A stretch of 64,000 nucleotides of DNA from Trileptium ribeirensis (Eukaryota; Nematoda; Enoplea; Enoplida; Thoracostomopsidae): positions 16,063 through 80,062 of the forward strand of contig JASANE010011980.1 of the NCBI GenBank assembly GCA_030248225.1, written 5' to 3'. The position numbers and the translations under genes are program-made. The notes under the pieces were generated by a model. It did not search any database. It was given only the letters and a program-made list of their open reading frames with translations, and had not been told where the DNA came from. This document shows positions 14,701-26,700 of this stretch, piece by piece (the stretch's first letter is position 1; the number at the start of each line of letters is the position of its first letter).

Positions 14701-17700
14701 TGGATTGCTGAACTGGGGTGAGGCCAAAACCTATAGAACCCCTCTTTAAGAAACCCAATAGGCAAAGATTGCTTCAATTAACACTGATTGCTGTGATCTT
14801 TAAAACTAACGTGATGTTAAAATACCTTATTAATGCTTTCTCCTAAATATTTTTGCTAAACGGATTAAATATTGACTGGTTTAAAACCACTGCATATTTT
14901 TATTTATAATAATGCCGGAAAATTGTTATTGAAGCGCGTAGATTAGCCAGTTCAGGGTAAGCATCATAGATAATAAAAAACTAGGCACTACGCGATGTGT
15001 TAGTGTTACTAATTATTAAATGATGCTGGAAAAGTAAAATTATAAAACCATGGTCCGCATACCACGAGTCAACCTCGAATTTTGCATTGTTCAACTGACC
15101 AAAATGCTATGTATGACTGTAAACTTAAAAATTGTCGATTTGGACTTATATATTTGGTCAAATTAGATTAGACAATCCACGTATCGTATTAAATGTTTTA
15201 GTTCACATTCTTGATGTTCGAAATGTATAAAAAGTTACAGACAGTAATATTGACACATACAGACAGCTTTAACACAAATTCTTAGGCTACGTGGAAATAA
15301 TAGTATCATTACTAGACTATTGCACGAACTAACATTGCAGTGGTGAGCGTTGACGTATTTGCTAATTCGTTCCGTGTAAGATCGTAATTACAATTGTAAC
15401 GTAACGTAAAATAACATATGGTAGGCGTGTCAAAGAACTTGAGCGTGAGCTTAAGCAATTGGGCAACAGTCTGACGAGTTTGGAAGTTAGTGAGGAGCGT
15501 TCACTTCGTCGCGAAAGCTCGTACACGGAATATTTGGATAACCTTAAAAAGCGTGTCAAGGAGGTACGTCACGGTGTCGTAGCAGCACTAAAGTATTGCC
15601 TGCTTTCATTATATGCGCCGTGCACTTGGATTTTGTTGTTTGAACACAGTTTTTGTTTACGGGGTTGGTTTTATTCCACTTTTACTTTAGTTCTGTTATC
15701 ACAGCCCGTATCACGTATATGTATAACAACACGAGACCCAGCTGCACATCGGTTCTTCTATCGATACTGCGTTTCATATCGCATACTTTTAAAGAAAATC
15801 TATTTCTTTTTAGGCTCAACAATTGTGCATAATAGTATCGCGATATGCTATTATGACACAATTCACTGTCACCGTTATAATTTGCTTTAACAATATATCG
15901 ATTCATTTCTGGTTTGCATGATTAGGCTCGTCTGTTCTGCGAAAATTAATGCTATTACTCCGCGGTTGTAAGAACTCCATTGACGTTCCAAAAGTATGGT
16001 TAAATCCGTACTCGGTTTTAGTGTTTACTGATGAGAAAACCTGGTCGGTCTTGTATATTTTTTATAAAATAATAGTAATATACAATTGTTCGTGGCCTGA
16101 TAATAGTGAGACAGTTAAAAGTACCGAAAAATATAGCAATAGCGCATAAAAACATTACCACACTTAAAATTTTCACTGAGACTGAACGAGCCCCCTCCAA
16201 TTTTCGAAGGGCTGTGGGCACGCCTGCATCTGGGTTGTTGCCATGTCGTACTCGGACGTTCACACAGTGGATTTCGTGTCAGCGCTCATTAAACTGTTAA
16301 TGTCTAGTGGTAGAATTGTATAAACTCCAGTGTTTGTACGACTTTGATCTACATTTTGACAAAAGAACTTGCAGTGCGTACTGTTTTACGTTGAGTTTCC
16401 GGTTATGATAGATGTAAGCAGGACGCGAACGTTGAACATAGTGATTGAGCAGAATTGATGCATGATCTATACCCTTTGCATGGTTTATTTCTATGTTATT
16501 TATATTTTTTACACGCTAGCAAATTTGATTCCGGCTTTATTTGATTCAAACCGCAGAATTTCAGCCGGAAGTGAGCAAGAAAACGATCGACCATGAAGGC
16601 AACGGAAATTTTGAGAGATTAAGTAGTCTTAACATGTCAATAGTGATAAGGTAAGCAAACACTATCTCCCCCACAGGAAAGGTAAAACAAAATTTCTCAT
16701 TGAGAAGATGCGCGGATGATCGTCGCCATGTGTCGACATACGAGTGATATCAAAATGTTATACAGATTTGTCAAAAAAATAGAATAATTCATATAGGATG
16801 TTATACAGCTGATGGAGCTGAAGTACACATACCATATTTTATTCCAACTCCACGGTGTTCTCTGCCGTGTTTCAAGCTATAATTAAGGCTCAGTAACATA
16901 TTGAAGACGAAGAGATGTAAAAAAGATAATAATATATGTCTTTTAGTGACAGTCGGGGCATCAATTTGATCTACAGATCTAGAGCTACGATACAGATTTA
17001 GATATGGTGTTCCAACGTAGAAAAGTGTTAACTATCTGAAAATCAATTGCTTTTAATATGGACACAAGAACATTAAATGTTGTAACAGCAATACCACAAA
17101 TTCTGTGGTATTGATAGGAATGAAACAAACTTTGGCTTCTTACGTTGTACGATGACGTGGTTGCATGCTAACTAGAGTTGCAAAAGTTAAAAATTAATAC
17201 CCGGACCCGGAATTTTTGGAAAGAAATACCCGGACCCGGACCCGGAATTTTTGGAAAGAAATACCCGGACCCGGAATTTTTGGAAAGAAATACCCGGACC
17301 CGGAATTTGTTGGAGGCAAATACCCGGACCCGGAATTTTGAAACAAAAATACCCGGAATACCTCAGAAGTTGACGAGAGAATAAAAATTGTAAGGGGGTA
17401 AAATAGCCAGGGCCATAATGTCGAAACAATGGAGAAGATGCGCACCTACTAGAGGCGAGAATACTGAAATTCCTAGGCTCGCTTCTAAAATAGAAATATA
17501 CTCGCTTGTTTACATATCTTTGCAAGGCGTTAACAACGTACGAACTGTCACAAGGTTTTTCAGTCTCGGTTTCTAAACCATGCGTTGTTACTCTCGTGCT
17601 ATACGTCGTATATATAGTACTTAGGTACAAAACATTCGGAGTCGATTGCCAGCCCTAACCACCTTATTTTTGACCTTAGCTTTTTGCACAAAAGAACGCA

Positions 17701-20700
17701 ATTATTGCTACACGCTAACGAACGCGATCAGGTATAAACGCAATATCAAGAAACGAATGCTGTTTCATTTCAACGCTTTACATGATCCAACGCCCTTGCT
17801 CAATGCGTATATATGGCAACAGCAACACTGTTGAACTTTGGTCCGGGTATTTTTACAATTCCCGGACCCGGACCCGGAATTTTCTTTGGAAGAATACCCG
17901 GACCCGGAATTTGTTGGAGGTAAATACCCGGACCCGGATTTTTCTTCGAAAAATACCCGGACCCGGACCCGGCTGCAACTCTAATGCTAACCTATCAATA
18001 AGTATCCTTGCATGCCCCATCAACGCTGTTTGTGGGGTGTTGTCTACCCTATCGTAAGTTCATTACAACAGCACCTGGTATTTTCAGTTTCCGATGCTAT
18101 GTCATTAGAATTATAAAAGATTTTCAACCTTGTATATCTGTAATGGTATTCAGTCCTCATCTGGTACTTGGTTTTACATTTTTATTACCATTTTGTTTGC
18201 ATTTATACATTGCTTTAAGTTCCGTTTTGTTGTTTATGATTAGTTACCTATGTTCACTTTTATCATTTTGCGCCCAATGCTTGTTTCATAGTGGCTTGTT
18301 TGTTTGCGGTTGCAGTAAGCTGGTCGAGCTTGAGGAAGAACTCCGCGTTGTTGGTAACAATCTAAAATCGCTCGAAGTCAGCGAAGAAAAAGCACTCCAG
18401 CGCGAAGAGTCGTATGAAGAACAAATACGTGTTTTATCTTCACGCCTGAAGGAGGTTTGGCTTCAGTTTTTTTTGGCAAACCATTTTTAGTTAAGCCAAG
18501 GGTCGACTAGCTGATTTGCTCACTTAGACCCTGCCACGTCAGGGTATTCAAATTTTGCTGCATGTCGTTGTAAAGCAATGATTCTGGTGCTTAGCTTGAC
18601 ATTTGTTGATATATTGCAAATACCTCGTAAATTTTTTGACTCGGGTCGAACTGCAGAGATGGAACTGGGTCACGATTATGCGACCAGCTTACCCGGTCAA
18701 GGTAGTAACCTGATTACCGGTTTCAGTAGTAACATAATGGCAAGATTTTGGGCAACTGCCATGAAAGTTGAAACAAACATTTGCTCATTTAGACATGGCC
18801 AGGTCAGGGTATTTCAATTTTTTCTGCATGTTATCGTAAATTAATGATTCTGGTGCCTAGCTCGAGATTTGTTGATATACTGCAAACAGCTCCGAAAATT
18901 TTTTTTGAAGCGAGTCAGACAGATGTGGAACTGGGTCACCATTTTGTGACCCGGTCGTGGTAGTTACCTGGTGACCCGATGACCCGGTTTCAGTAGTAAC
19001 CTAATGGCTGGAGTTTGGGCAACTGCCATGAAAGCTGTTGGCCGCCTGGCCGAAGATGGTCGTGGCTGTCAATCATCGGCCAAAAGTATAACGGTCACGA
19101 AAGCCGTTATGGGCCACCACTAGGTTTATACTTTTATTGCTGCGTAGCAAGTAACCTAACTCAGACTGCCTGAACATTTCGATTTTGTATCCATATAATC
19201 GCCAATAAGCAACATGCAAAGATTTTGTATCGTCTAGTACGAATAATTGGACACTGGTCCGAAAACCCGCCGAAAGGCCAGTTTCACGACGGCCAGCTCG
19301 GTAGGCCAATATTCTAGCCAGATAACTGGTCGCTATTGTCCTCGTTCAAAAATGTACGCCGTTTTTGTAAGCTGGTTGGTATAGATTAAGTATTTGTTGC
19401 ACTCTAACAGAAATTGCAGTTTAAAGAGCATTGCGGTTTACAGGTAACTGTGTAGCAAAAGCACAGTTGCGTTCGAGAATTTCACCGAAAAAATTGCAAA
19501 CTTAATTTTGGAGAGATCCGTAGTACTGTTGATACCAGCCGGAAAAGTCTCCCGCAGGCCAGGAAACAGTTGAATACTGTTTAGCAGGTTGGATATGGCA
19601 GTCCGCTTATAGATGAATTGCATTTGGGTTCCTTGTAGTGCTTTAGCCAGATACTATGCCTTGAACAAAGGTAGGTGTTCAAATGAAATGTAGTCTATTT
19701 TGTGTATCTTGAGGGCAGCGTTGTCATCTTTTGAACTCGTTTGTACGCTAATTCAGGAGCTTGGAAGTACTCGCATACGAAACTGATGCATGTAAAAGGA
19801 ACACATGGCTGTCCAGGGCTCTAAATTTGTTTTCGGTTTCTACAGCTTGAACGTGCCCAACAATCAACCCCAACACCTTTCTTATTCCGAATTTAGAACA
19901 ACCATAGTCGTAGAGCTTGGCTTATGTGCACTAGAGTTGACAATGCATCTCTACGGAAGGCTGAGCATATAAAAAGGAGATAAAACCACTGTTTTGGTTA
20001 TGTTGAGTACGTTACAGATGATGTTTTCGGCTTCGGAATCAGAGCGGGTCACACACTGTGATTCGGCCACAAATGTGACCCAAAATGACCCCCGGTTCTA
20101 CCTCTGAGAACGACGGCAGTGACCTGATTTCTCGCAAATAGATATTGTGTAAAAATTACAGTTCTTGCCAAACATGACCGTCGCATTTCGAGCGAACAAG
20201 CCGCGAGCCAGTGGCTCGCTCGAGATTTCGAAACTATTTACATTAATAGCAAATTGTATTTTTTGAACACATTTATTGTCGCGAGCAAGTGTCGATTGGG
20301 CGACATTCATTTTGGCGGGTACTGCATGTCGCCGTCATGCATAACTCATCAGTGGTTTGAGAATTTCGGCCCAAAATCTGATTGCTTGGAAATTTTTCTC
20401 GCATGTTTTAAAATAGTGGCTTTCAGTATCAGTATTACTGCTGTATCACACACCAGGAGTATGCAATATATTATGTCAGAATTCGTAGTGTGTTTCGGCG
20501 CAGTCTCAGTTGGCACGTGATTTAAGTCATAGGTGTCCATGTAGACACCGCTAAACCATATTTAAACCCTTAGGTTAACACCTCCATCTTGACCATAATC
20601 TCCTGGGCCGACTGGCCTTGGACATCTATGAAATAAATATTGGTGTTGGTTTGGGTCATTATTCGTGGAGTTACTTACGTGCCTTAGAATCTCAGTCTTA

Positions 20701-23700
20701 TCATTTGAAAAGATTTAATACTTCTAAGCACATGTAAATCAGAACTAGCTTTATAAATTTATGTATATGCTTGGGGTTTGTATGCTCCTGCTGCTGTGTC
20801 ACAAAATTATATGTAATTAACTTTTGGTTCGCCATATACTTTTGAGATGGCCATCTCGGCTGTTTATCATAACTTTTGAACGCTTAGATGGATTTGGGTC
20901 AATTTTTATTGAGTACCTGATAAGTTGAGTTACCCAAATATCAGGGAATAACCAGAACCGTCCATTTAAACCGGATCCGGAACCGGAGCTTGGTCTTCGA
21001 AATTTATATATAGTAAAACAGATGAAGGAAGAAATGAAGGTAGAGTGGATTTAAAATGCATTAAAAATAACTTTTACATTAAACTTAATGTTTTGCGATG
21101 GTATTATTGCCTTTCTGAAACTTTAAAGACACTGAGAAAGCTAATAATGTTTATTTATCGATCAAATATGTCGATTTTTGGACACCCAGAGCAAAAAATG
21201 CCTTCCACTATACACCATTGCGTATACTGCGTCAAATCGAATATGCTTATATAGCTTGGAGCGTAGAATACACACTTTCGCTGTGTCTCCAGTCGCCTTC
21301 CTTTACTACACATACCTTTGTTACATGTTCTTCTGTAGGAAACTTGAAATTATTGGTTTATATGATTCTAAGAGAAAATAATAAATAGAAGGTAATTTTC
21401 TGATCAGTGGTCAGGGACACTGTTTAGTCTAGCGTTGGACAAATAGTGCCCGTCACTTAGATGATAATGATGGTAACTTTCTAATAAGAATGCTATAAAT
21501 GAGACACGCTGTGATGCTGCTCGCACGGTTTCAATAAATACAGTTCTGTTCCAAGAAAGCAGTTTCTAGCTGCGTTGCAGATAACGTTAGCCTACTTCAA
21601 TTTAGACTGATTTACCAAGTTTACAAGCGCATTGGCGGGTTCTTGACGCAATTTATTGTTATCCAAACATACCCTAAGAAATTCTGCGTAAGCCATACTT
21701 TGTTACCGAGTAGGATCGGTTTAATTGAAACGTACCCCGCAGACTTCTGGATGTGTAAAATAGCTGCTACAAGCATCGACCTGGTTATGATTTTTGTTAA
21801 CAAACTCCTACAGGTTATTATGAAAAATTCCTACTGCAATTATGTGCCCTACTTATGTTTCAAACGGCAAATTGCTTAGTTAATCTTTTCTTTTGCTTGG
21901 TTGTATTGAAGCTTGATCATTGTATAATATATATTACATATGTTTGGAACACAGATGAAGCAAAAAACGTGGAAAATTTCAAACAAAATTTTTAAACCGG
22001 AATTCCGGTATGGTTTTTGCCCTTTGCCGGAACCGCAACCGGAACATGATTTTCGCCGGAACCGGAATTCCGATTACTCACTGCCAAATATATACTTTTG
22101 TGGTTATGCACGACAATTAGCAGAAAACTGTAACTAAACAACCTTAGCTACGACTGGGCGAGGGGCGAAGACACGCGCTGGCCGAGAGCCTGTGGCAGCC
22201 AAGTTTCTTCAACCGGACCGAAGTCCTTATCGTAAGCCTGGTTTGCCGCTAGTATTTATTACACTTATTGCTTTTCTTATTTTGTGTGGTGATTTGTTTT
22301 GTTTTGGCGCCGATTGTGTTGCTAGATTATATAATCGCTTCAGTGTGATTTAAAGATTATTCTGTGAAGTCATGCGTTTTTGAGTTGTATGGATGAAGTA
22401 TCAGTATTTGCATCAAATGTTACTAAAATTTTTATAAAATAATGTAGTCACGGATAGCAATAAATGCATATAAAACGCACGAAACACAACCGAAAACTGA
22501 ACGTTTGTTTACAAACGAACTTAAACGTAAACGAATCTTTTCACGTTCGAACGTTTTTGCTGTAGTTTATGAACGCAAGTTGTAACGTTTATTTTTAAAT
22601 GTGACTATATCTAGCATATCGACATATTGTCTTAATTTGCTATTCAGATTTTAAACAGTGTTAATTAATATGTAGCTAGATTCCGGAAGCATTTTGTAAA
22701 AAATGTTTACGCCTGAGAACTATGCGGCCAAAGAATAATAATCTGTAAAGTTGTTAACGGGATAGCTTATGTGTTGATTTAAAAATATACATCAAATTGA
22801 ATTTTGCGTTGGATGCGAAAGCAGGTTTACTATGTTAATATAGTCTCTTTTTGGGAAACTATGTTAATATAGTCTCAACAGCGAGTTTATTATTAAAAAC
22901 GCAACAAAAACTCTTATATTTTTTTATACTACGGTGTTCTATGCGCTTTATAAATACCATCTGTCTTCCTGGGACTATATTTACGTGCCAGCCGGCAGGA
23001 TTTTTTTCCATAGCGCTCTGTTTAACGGCATGTGCTTTATTTTGGTGTGGAGTCGCCCTGTGTTTTGGCTACGGAGCTCAAAATTATTGAGCTAAAAATT
23101 AACCTAGGTTGCTTTCGTAAAGTATTTTGCCATTACCCGTTAAAGCATAAAGGTTGAATATGCGGGATTAATTATTTATATACATACTATAGCTAATTAT
23201 GGCTAAAGTATTACGTATCCTGTACTCATTGTGAATGATTATAGCTTGTTGTGGACCGGGTTTGGCGCTGACTGTGTGGATTCTTTGGATAAAAATCGTG
23301 GCCCAAGTAACGGAGGGGCGTTACGTTATAACGTTAGAAACAAGAAGAGCGGACGGTATCTCATAACTTATTAGGACCTTAGCCTAGGCTTAGTATGTCG
23401 AGAACGGCATGACCTGCATTTTAATTAACGCCGTCAGGGATTCTTTGATCCATCTAGAATCTGGGATAGTTATCAAAAACATGACGAACCTCTTCAATAC
23501 ATTGCAAGATTATTGCATTCTATCTTTAAAACTGCTTTTATCATTAAGTATTGTACGACAAGCAAGGTGTTAATGTAAATATTTTGCTGAATAATAGTAT
23601 TCAAAATACGGTACTCGCCAGAAGTGAGTGTTCATCAGTTTCGAACGAACGAACATGGAACGTATTTCGAGCATATTTTTTTTCTGGTGCAAGCAAACTT

Positions 23701-26700
23701 CGAACAAATTTTAAAAGAGAGCGCTCAAAATTTTTAACAGATCTAGAATAAAATTCGAACGAATGTTGAGAGAACATCGAAAGAAGAGCACTCATTTCTG
23801 GCGAGTACTGTATTTTTTGTTAAATTACAGTGTGACAAACAAGGGCATTAATTTAACTACGTAAGTTGCACAGCAACATTCAATTTGTGTAATTACGTTC
23901 TTTTGCTAAATAACTTAATTTTATCATACTGAATCATGGTAATAATTTTGCCTTACAGGCCGAAACGCGAGCCGAATTTGCCGAACGATCTGTTCAGAAA
24001 CTGCAGAAGGAGGTTGACCGTCTCGAAGGTATGGCGTAGCTGTTTTTGTCATTTATATTTTTTGGATTGCCGTTTCATTAAGATATTTTGGTTAGTGTTG
24101 TAGTTGTTTTGGTTCCTTGCTTTCGGAAACATCCAATCAATAACTATTAGTAAGTTTTGTGCTTTATACAATAATCCTAATAGATTAATGCGAAATTTAC
24201 AAGAATTATAATAACATGCTTGTTCATTTTTATAAATATAGCTATATTTTGTTATTATGGTTGAGCGCATTACCGGACAGCGAAATAAAATAATGAAGGT
24301 GTGTTGTGTTGTTTTCACATGTCATTTTGCTACACAGAAGCGCTTAGGGTTCAGACGGTAGCTGAAGTCCGGTCTGTTTGACATCGCCTACAATTAATCA
24401 TCCCGTTTCTTTGTTAATCGTGACTCAACTACAAATCGACAACCGGTTTATTAACATTTCTAATCTTCGGGCAAAACTGTCCCACCATGCCTAATTTGAG
24501 GAAGCCGGTATTATATATACTCATATTTTATAATAGTGCTCACATGGGTGTATCATGTTAGCGATATAATATTCCTTTGACCAAAATAACTTTTTTACTA
24601 GAGCGCTATTCGATACATTTTGATGGATATTTTCATTCGAAAGGCGACGCTCGTTCCTTGCCAACGGTGCAATAACATTGTGTGCGTTTTAGTTTTGTGG
24701 TCTAAACTACTTTATGTGTTGCACATTATATCGTGCTATGCGGCTAAAGAAAATTTAAATTATAGCGGAGCTTGCAATATAACTTGGCAATACAGAATAC
24801 AGCTGTCGTACGTACATATCGATGTACTGATGATATTTGCTTGATTTCTGTTCCAAGCCAAGTTCTTACGCCTTACCGCAACTTTTTATTGCCTTAACAG
24901 TAAACAAAAAGTATAGATAGCCACATGCTAGTTAAGATGAAATTACGTGTATATGTATTAATTTATTATACGATACATTGTTATTTATTATTTATAAAAC
25001 AGGTTACCCGTGCAGCATTTAAAATAATTCCAGCCTTCTGCATACATACATAATGCATTTGCTGCAAGCAGTGCGGACGTTGTCGGAGGCATACAGCCAT
25101 TACAATAGTGCAACAGCAAATAAAAAATGCGTTGCTCCGAAAATAATACTCTTAATAAAATTTTTTAAGTAAAATTTTGTTTCCACAAAACTTGGAAGAT
25201 GTGGAGAGACTTTAACGTTGTCGCTGTTTTGCAAAGAAATTTTGAAACAGAAGAAACTCAGCATTGCAAAACTTGCGGGGAAGGGAACGAATCATATTAT
25301 TGAAAGCAGCAGCGACATCTTTGTGCAAAAATATCTGCGTGCAACAAAATGTCGTGTCGAAACTATGCGTTGATTTTAAGATGCATAGACCTACATAGAT
25401 GCAGCCCCCACCCGCGATTGTTTGTCATTAGCTGCTTTTTGACAATATAGCGCATACGGCACAAGAACGCGACGTAGCGATTGTAGTGCTGTATAATATA
25501 ATAGTCAATTGTGTTTTTGCAATATTGCATCGTTTCTTGCTGTGTTGCAAATTACTCCTCTGTTGCAGTCGCCAATTTGTTTGTCTGCTGTTAACTGCGG
25601 TAACAACTAAAAGAATGAACTTCTATTTTGTGATTGTTAAGAAGAAAACTACTAACACTAAAATTTGAAGGGTTTTGCTTTTGAAATTTATTAAAATATT
25701 GCTTCCAACTCCGATAGCAGACAACGCATTAGCAACATGTGGTTCGAAATTGCATACGAACAAAACTTCATAGCTTCTCAATCTGCTGTGTAAAAAATTC
25801 AGAATAGCAATACATAATAGAGATTTTTAGAAATTCTTTTGGGCAAAAAGACATTTTTGCCGAGGATTAAGAGCCTATGTCTTGACGTATAATAATCGTT
25901 GTTGGACTGCCGTAATACGCCATTGTCTGCGCATCGAAGGCATTGTACCTTTGGTGCCACTAAACTAAAGGACAAATAATACAGTCAAGGAAAGAAATGT
26001 TCACAAAAACCAACGGAACAACATTCGTTTAAGGTTGCGCAAAATGTTGTCTTGATGCAGCTTAAGAAGTATGTATTAGATCGATGTGAAGCTGCTACAC
26101 TGCGCACCTCCAATGCAATCGTGACCTCGAGGACGGACGTAGTAGACTTATTTTTGTTAGTCCCAAGAAGCTACTGATCGTAGTAAGCCGCAGGAGAGCT
26201 ACACAGAATATGTTCTGATCCTGTCGGACGGGTTGCACACGTAGTCTACATGGTACTACCTTTGAGGCCCCAAGTAGGTGAGCTTCGTCACCTGTTCAGA
26301 GGCCAAAAAGACCATATGACCACTTTTCTTTATCATCGTTCCAGCTGAAAGTGTCAAGGCAACGATCGGTTAGCTTATTTTGACCAGTAGCCCCCACTAG
26401 GGTCCGACAATTTCTAGACGTTTTCGTCGGATCATAAGTGGTACATCCTTGAGTCTGCTTGTCGCCGGCGGGGAGTGACAGGACGATTTCACACGTTGCA
26501 CCGATACATACATATACGTATAGACATACAACAAATCGGTGGTAAGAATAATACTTTTAAATGGTAACAACATATATTTACGTTAATAAATATACACTTT
26601 ATATAGCTACAGTGCAAGCGATGTTATGGTACGACTCCTAGAATGGTGCAACTCATTCGATTGACTCGGCATGACAGTGAATCAATTTTCTAATCCAGTT

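Larger units (their letters stand above)
18455..23958. other. Intron between exons 6/7c and 8
   Basis: This 5.5-kb intron includes a two-copy tandem duplication (18508-19035), a candidate hAT element (18654-20106), two palindromic MITEs (20159-20324, 23609-23810), an inverted fragment of the hairpin repeat (23295-23430) and a 19-bp exact repeat (22829-22876). CCGGAACCGG-rich patches occur at 20970-20990 and 21990-22070; they resemble the CCCGGA arrays but no element ends were found. The rest shows nothing specific. Confidence 0.65.

Noticed and set aside
15459..15890. 143-codon plus-strand frame
   Set aside because: Its first part is tropomyosin exon 6/7b; beyond the donor at 15564 it is intron read-through.
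17187..17630. Open frames of up to 147 codons across the CCCGGA arrays
   Set aside because: They encode only the PGPG/RTRN periodicity of the DNA repeat and end inside the MITE.
26090..26480. GC-richer patch as a possible gene fragment or rRNA-like piece
   Set aside because: No open frame of note, no conserved RNA motif and no matching repeat in the window.
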